DNA from: Bettongia penicillata ogilbyi
Lineage: Eukaryota; Chordata; Mammalia; Diprotodontia; Potoroidae
NCBI GenBank assembly: GCA_023548195.1
Contig: JAJHZJ010000531.1
Location: 6,931,900-6,995,899 of the forward strand
Length of the DNA stretch: 64,000 bases
Reading direction: 5' to 3'
Part shown: positions 59,780-64,000 of the stretch, piece after piece
Layout of the letters: every line of letters starts with the position of its first letter
Position numbering within the stretch: position 1 is the stretch's first letter
Made by a program: the position numbers and the translations under genes
Notes under the pieces: generated by a model
What the model saw: the letters and a program-made list of their open reading frames with translations, nothing else
What the model was told of the DNA's origin: nothing
Databases searched by the model: none

Positions 59780-61700
59780 AAACCCCTTTAAGGACCATCA
59801 GCAGGGGCTGGAATATGGTGAGCATTAACATCATTGCAAAAATAGTAACTGTCTATACTGTATCAGAAAATGATTTTTTATATAGAAGTGACTTTAGAAT
59901 AAACTATTTTTGCAAAGGTCAAATTTAACACCAAATTAGAATGATACAAATGGGAAGACACTGCAGGCTCCAACATCTTAAATGAGCTGTTGGTAATGAA
60001 TAGGAAAAAAATCAAAATAAAGACATCAACTGACTGAAAGATCTGAAAAGAAAGATTGCTCAGCCCACGTTCTTGTATAGGAAGTTTTCTGGGAGGAAAG
60101 GCTGCATATGGAAGCACTACAAGAGTCCCTGAACATTCATTTCTGGTTCCAGGAGACTGAGGTCAAATGTAGGTCTCTAAAGACTTATAGTACACCAAAG
60201 ACTTCTTAAGATTAGATGTCACCTTCTTTCTGAAGACTTCCCTGATGCTGACTGAAAGGCAACTGAACAGATTTCAAGTTAGGAGACCTGGGTTCAAATT
60301 CTGCCTCATACACTAGGCTTTGAGATCATGGGCAATCATTTAAACTCCCAGAATTTTCAGTTTCCCCATCTGTAAAATATATGTAGTATTTATCTTACAG
60401 GTTGCTTGGAAAAAAAGAATAATGTCAATGTCAGTTAACAGCATCAAGTCCTTGAGAAACTTAACACATTAAATTAGTTGTTACAAAGAGAAGAGGCCAA
60501 GACATCCTCTAAACACCTTCCTGAGCAAACTACCTTATCTCCTTGCAAGTAAAGAAATATGACAGTCAGGGTATAAAGACTCATCTGCCACACATTACTG
60601 AGGATGATAGAAGTTTACAGGCAACATCACTTAAAAAACCCAGCAAAGCTTTGCAAGAAATCCACCTAAACCAAACCCTCAAAAGCAGATTCACAGATGT
60701 TACACAAGTACATATTTCTGGACTTTTTCAATGTACTGATAAGTAGTGCTGATTTTTTTCCTCTAAAAATATTTTTTTTGATATATGGATGGCTTTCTGG
60801 GAGGAAGGAGGGGAGGGATACTTGGGATAACTATGACATAAAGAAATGAAAGACATCAAGAAAAACTTTTTTTTTTTTTAAAAAAGCAAAGACTCATTGG
60901 ATACCTTAGTAACTTTGATTAAAGAAAAAGTCATAAATAAAATCTTTCCAAGTTTAATATATAACCAAAGGGCAAAATGAAGAAAAAAAGCATGCACTGA
61001 TCACTTTCTGGAAAAAAACAAACAAAAAGTCCTATGAATGTTAAGAAACCCAAAGCTTCCACATCAAAGAAAATGCTAATGTAAAATCCAGGAGTTTAAG
61101 TATCAAGAGTAACAGAAGATCTGGCAGATTCTACTAAATGAGAGTAGAGTGTTGATTAATCTGAAAACGTGAGAATAAAAAACGAAATAGAAACACATGC
61201 ATCATGAAAAACCTAGAACAGTAAATTTATTTGAGCAAGTGGAAGAGACTGTATAATGTTATTACTATAATTATCATAGGAAGAGAGGAAGCAAATGAAC
61301 ATTCAGAACGTTGATGTCTTCAAAGAATACTGAGTTAAAATCAGAAGAAGGATCTGGGAGGTTCTGTTCTGAGAGTTTTCAAAGGGGAAATGTGGGATGA
61401 AAGGAACATGGATAGAAAGGAGGACAGAAATGGAACTTGCTTTTCTCATAAGTTACAAGTATACAAACATGGAAGAAGGGATGAAGGGTAGTGGGCATCA
61501 GATGAATCTCATTCTTATCTGAACTAAATCAAGGAGGCTTGAAAATATACATACAGAGTTTGATGTAAAGAAACATAAAGAAATAGGTGGGGATTAGAGA
61601 GGAAGAGAGGGAGTGGATGAAAGCAAAACAAACTTCCTGACCCCAAAGCAAAGATTAAAAGGTTTAAAAGAAAAGAAAGAGGTGAAAATTAAGAAAATTA
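59780..61700. other. Predicted SDHA intron, right part
   Basis: One MIR at 60.26 kb; the remainder is A-rich, with no exon or named repeat seen. Confidence 0.4.
60262..60410 (+). mobile_element. MIR copy
   Basis: AGGAGACCTGGGTTCAAATT, TTCAGTTTCCCCATCTGTAA and ATCTTACAGG. Confidence 0.7.
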
Positions 61701-61990
61701 TGACCAAGAATTGAGTAACAGCTTAACAAGTTGTGGCATATGAATGCAATGAAATGTAAAAAATGGTAAAAGAGATGATTACAAAAAAACCCTGGGAAGT
61801 ACAAATTGATGTACAATGAAGGAAACAGAACCAGGAGAACAAGTTATAGAAGGCTAATAAAATTATAAAGGGAAAAAAAAACTTTGGAAGACTTAAATCT
61901 AATCCAACCAAATAGCCAAATATTCTGAGACCACCCATGACAAAGCATGGTACTCAATTCCAGACAGAGGTGGTGAACTCAAGGTACAGG
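61700..61990 (+). mobile_element. L1 3' end fragment
   Basis: GTTGTGGCATATGAATGCAA and GGAAACAGAACCAGGAGAAC correspond to the same segment as in the L1 at 58.8-59.8 kb; strongly decayed. Confidence 0.55.
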
Positions 61991-62145
61991 AAGAGACATC
62001 CAGTTTTGACTGGGGAAGACTTTTAGAGGAGGAGAAGGATCAGTACTAGGAATACTTTAAAAGACCATTGAAACATTTTTTTAAATGTGCAGAAAACAGA
62101 AGGAAGCACAAACAAGCAGGACAGTTTGAAAAGATAACACTGGGG

Positions 62146-64000
62146 GTGGAGCCAAGATGGCAGAGTAATAGCCTGTATTGTCTACAGTGCTCCTGCCAAG
62201 CCCAGCCACATACCTGTACAAAATGGCTCTACACAAATTCTGGAGCAACAGAACCCACAGAATGACAGTGAAGTAAATCTCCAGCCCAAGACAGCCTGGA
62301 AGGTCACCAGGAAGTGTCTATCGCCCCACAGCAGCCCTGCGTGGACCACACCAGCATAGGCAGGACCTGAGCAGGCTGTGGGAAGACTGAATCTCTTGCA
62401 CCATTTCTTGGAAGTTTTCAGACTTCATGATCCCAAAACACTGAGGACAAATTGGAAGGTCAATGGAAAAAGCCCGTGGGACCACTGCAGTACAGTGGAG
62501 TGATCAGACCTCAGTCTCAAGGTGGCAGAGGGGGGAGGAGGCAGAGGAATCCACAGCAGCAGCAGGGGCAGCTGAGCCACTGTTTCTGGAGCCCTAGGTC
62601 CACAGATTGTGGGAGGGATAGAGCAGCTCACAGTACACCCCTCAACCCCACTGGAAGTAGAGAACTACCTAGATAAATAGCTCAAAAGTCAAGTAAATGG
62701 CTGGGGAAATGAGCAAAAACCAGAAAAAGAATCAGACTACAGAATCTTACTTTGGTGACAAGGAAGACCAAAGCATGCAAACAGAAGAAAAGAAAGCGAA
62801 AGCTCCTCCATCCAAAGCCTCTGAGAAAAATATGCATTGGTCTCAGCCCATGGAAGAGCACAAAAAGGATTTTGAAAATCAATTAAGACAAGTAGAATAA
62901 AAATTGGGAAGAGAAATGGGAGTGATACAAGAAAGTCATGAAAAACAGGTCAATTGCTTGCTAATGGAGACCCAAAAAAATGCTGAAGAAAATAACACTT
63001 TAAAAAATAGACTAACCCAAATGGCAAAAGAGATCCAAAAAGCAAACAAGGAGAAGAATGCCCTAAAAAGCAGAATTGGCCAGATGGAAAAGGAGGTTCA
63101 AAAGCTCACTGAAGAAAATAATTCCTTAAAGATTAGAATGGGACAGATAGAAGCTTTATGAAAAAAACAAGAAATTACAAAACAAAACCAAAAAAATGAA
63201 ATAGAAGACAAAGTGAAATATCTCACTGGAAAAACAGCTGACCTGGAAAATAGATCCAAGAGAGATAATTTAAAAATTATGAGACTACGTAAAAGCCATG
63301 ATAAAAAAAAGAGCCTAGACATTATCTTTCATGAAATTATCAAGGAAAACTGCCCTGAACCAGAGGGTAAAATAAATATTGAAAGAATCCATTGATGTCT
63401 CCTGAAAGGGAGCCCAAAAGAAAATCTCCTAGAAATACTGTAGTTAAATTCCAGAGTTTCCAGGTGAAACAGAAAACACTGCAAGCATCCAGAAAGAAAC
63501 AATTCAATTATTGTGGAAATACAATCAGGATTACACAAGATCTAGCAGCTTTTAGACAAACGGACTGATGGGCTTGGAATATGATATTCCATAAGTCAAA
63601 GGAGCAAGGATTAAAACCAAGAGTCACATACCCAGCAAAACTGACTATAATACATCAGGAGAAAAAAAAATAGTCATTTAATGAAATAGAGGACTTTCCA
63701 GCATTCTTGATGAAAAGCCCAGAGCTGAATAGAAAATGTGACTTTCAAACACAAGAATGAAGAGAAGCATGAAAAGGTAAACAGCAAAGAGAAGTCATAA
63801 GGGACTCACTAAAGTTGAACTGTTTACATTCCTACATGGAAAGATAGTATTTGTAACTCTGCAAGCTTTTCTCAGTATTTGGGTAGTTGGAGGGATTACA
63901 TACATATAGACAGAGGGCACAGGGTAATTTAAATAGGAAGGGATGATATCTAAAAAAAATAAAATTAAGGGATGACAGGAATATATTGGGAAGAGAAAGG
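62146..64000 (+). mobile_element. HAL1- or L1-type element, copy D, cut by the window edge
   Basis: Starts GGGGGTGGAGCCAAGATGGC, the same 5' end as copies A-C, and continues through ORF1 into the post-ORF1 region shared with them. At the right edge the sequence matches the part of the other copies that lies about 0.8 kb before their tail, so a half-L1 is more likely than a complete L1, but this cannot be settled here. It lies in the predicted SDHA intron, antisense to SDHA. Confidence 0.75.
62697..63770 (+). pseudogene. L1-type ORF1 remnant in copy D
   Basis: One frame runs from MAGEMSKNQ at 62697 through the coiled coil and into the RRM region, with premature stops at 62898-62900 (TAA), 63159-63161 (TGA) and 63393-63395 (TGA, replacing the Arg of the IHRSP motif). 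After about 63400 the match continues in another frame (RKKQFNYCGNTIRITQDLAA). The C-terminal domain ends near 63760. Confidence 0.75.

Overview
The window is vertebrate nuclear DNA, most likely from a marsupial. It has long introns, consensus GT/AG splice sites, a CpG-island promoter and dense interspersed repeats. The marsupial call rests on the repeats: half-L1 (HAL1-like) elements, tRNA-headed SINEs whose tail resembles 'gagtcggacacgactgaa', MAR1-like SINEs ('cattcttgaagaggacca'), and many old L2 and MIR copies. These families were recognised by eye, not by a database search, so no species is named.

Two protein-coding genes lie on the minus strand. PDCD6 (ALG-2), a penta-EF-hand calcium sensor, is complete: six coding exons from the start codon at 48538 to the stop at 12872, encoding 193 residues by my count. 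The last two coding exons of SDHA (flavoprotein subunit of succinate dehydrogenase) lie upstream at 54181-54073 and 52061-51975. In the human genome SDHA and PDCD6 are also neighbours in the same orientation, so the order is conserved. About 3.4 kb separates the SDHA stop from the PDCD6 start, and a CpG island (about 47.5-49.6 kb) covers the PDCD6 promoter.

Layout: 1-12.38 kb is downstream of PDCD6 and holds only repeats that I can see; no exon of AHRR, the next gene in human, was recognised. 12.38-48.6 kb is PDCD6, whose 20.5-kb intron 2 holds two full-length half-L1 insertions, an older L1 split by one of them, a decayed L1 ORF2 and many ancient repeats. 48.6-51.5 kb is promoter and intergenic DNA. 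51.5-54.2 kb is the SDHA 3' end. 54.2-64 kb should be SDHA intron; it holds an L1 3' end and a further HAL1-like element running off the right edge.

The most interesting signal is a recent duplication of about 245 bp in PDCD6 intron 4. It copied the 3' splice site of exon 5 together with 11 bases of that exon. At the new site those bases run into a consensus donor, creating a potential 21-nt in-frame microexon. If spliced in, it would add seven residues at the exact junction where a tandem donor already allows the known two-residue (Gly-Phe) ALG-2 splice variant. Whether it is ever used cannot be decided from sequence alone.
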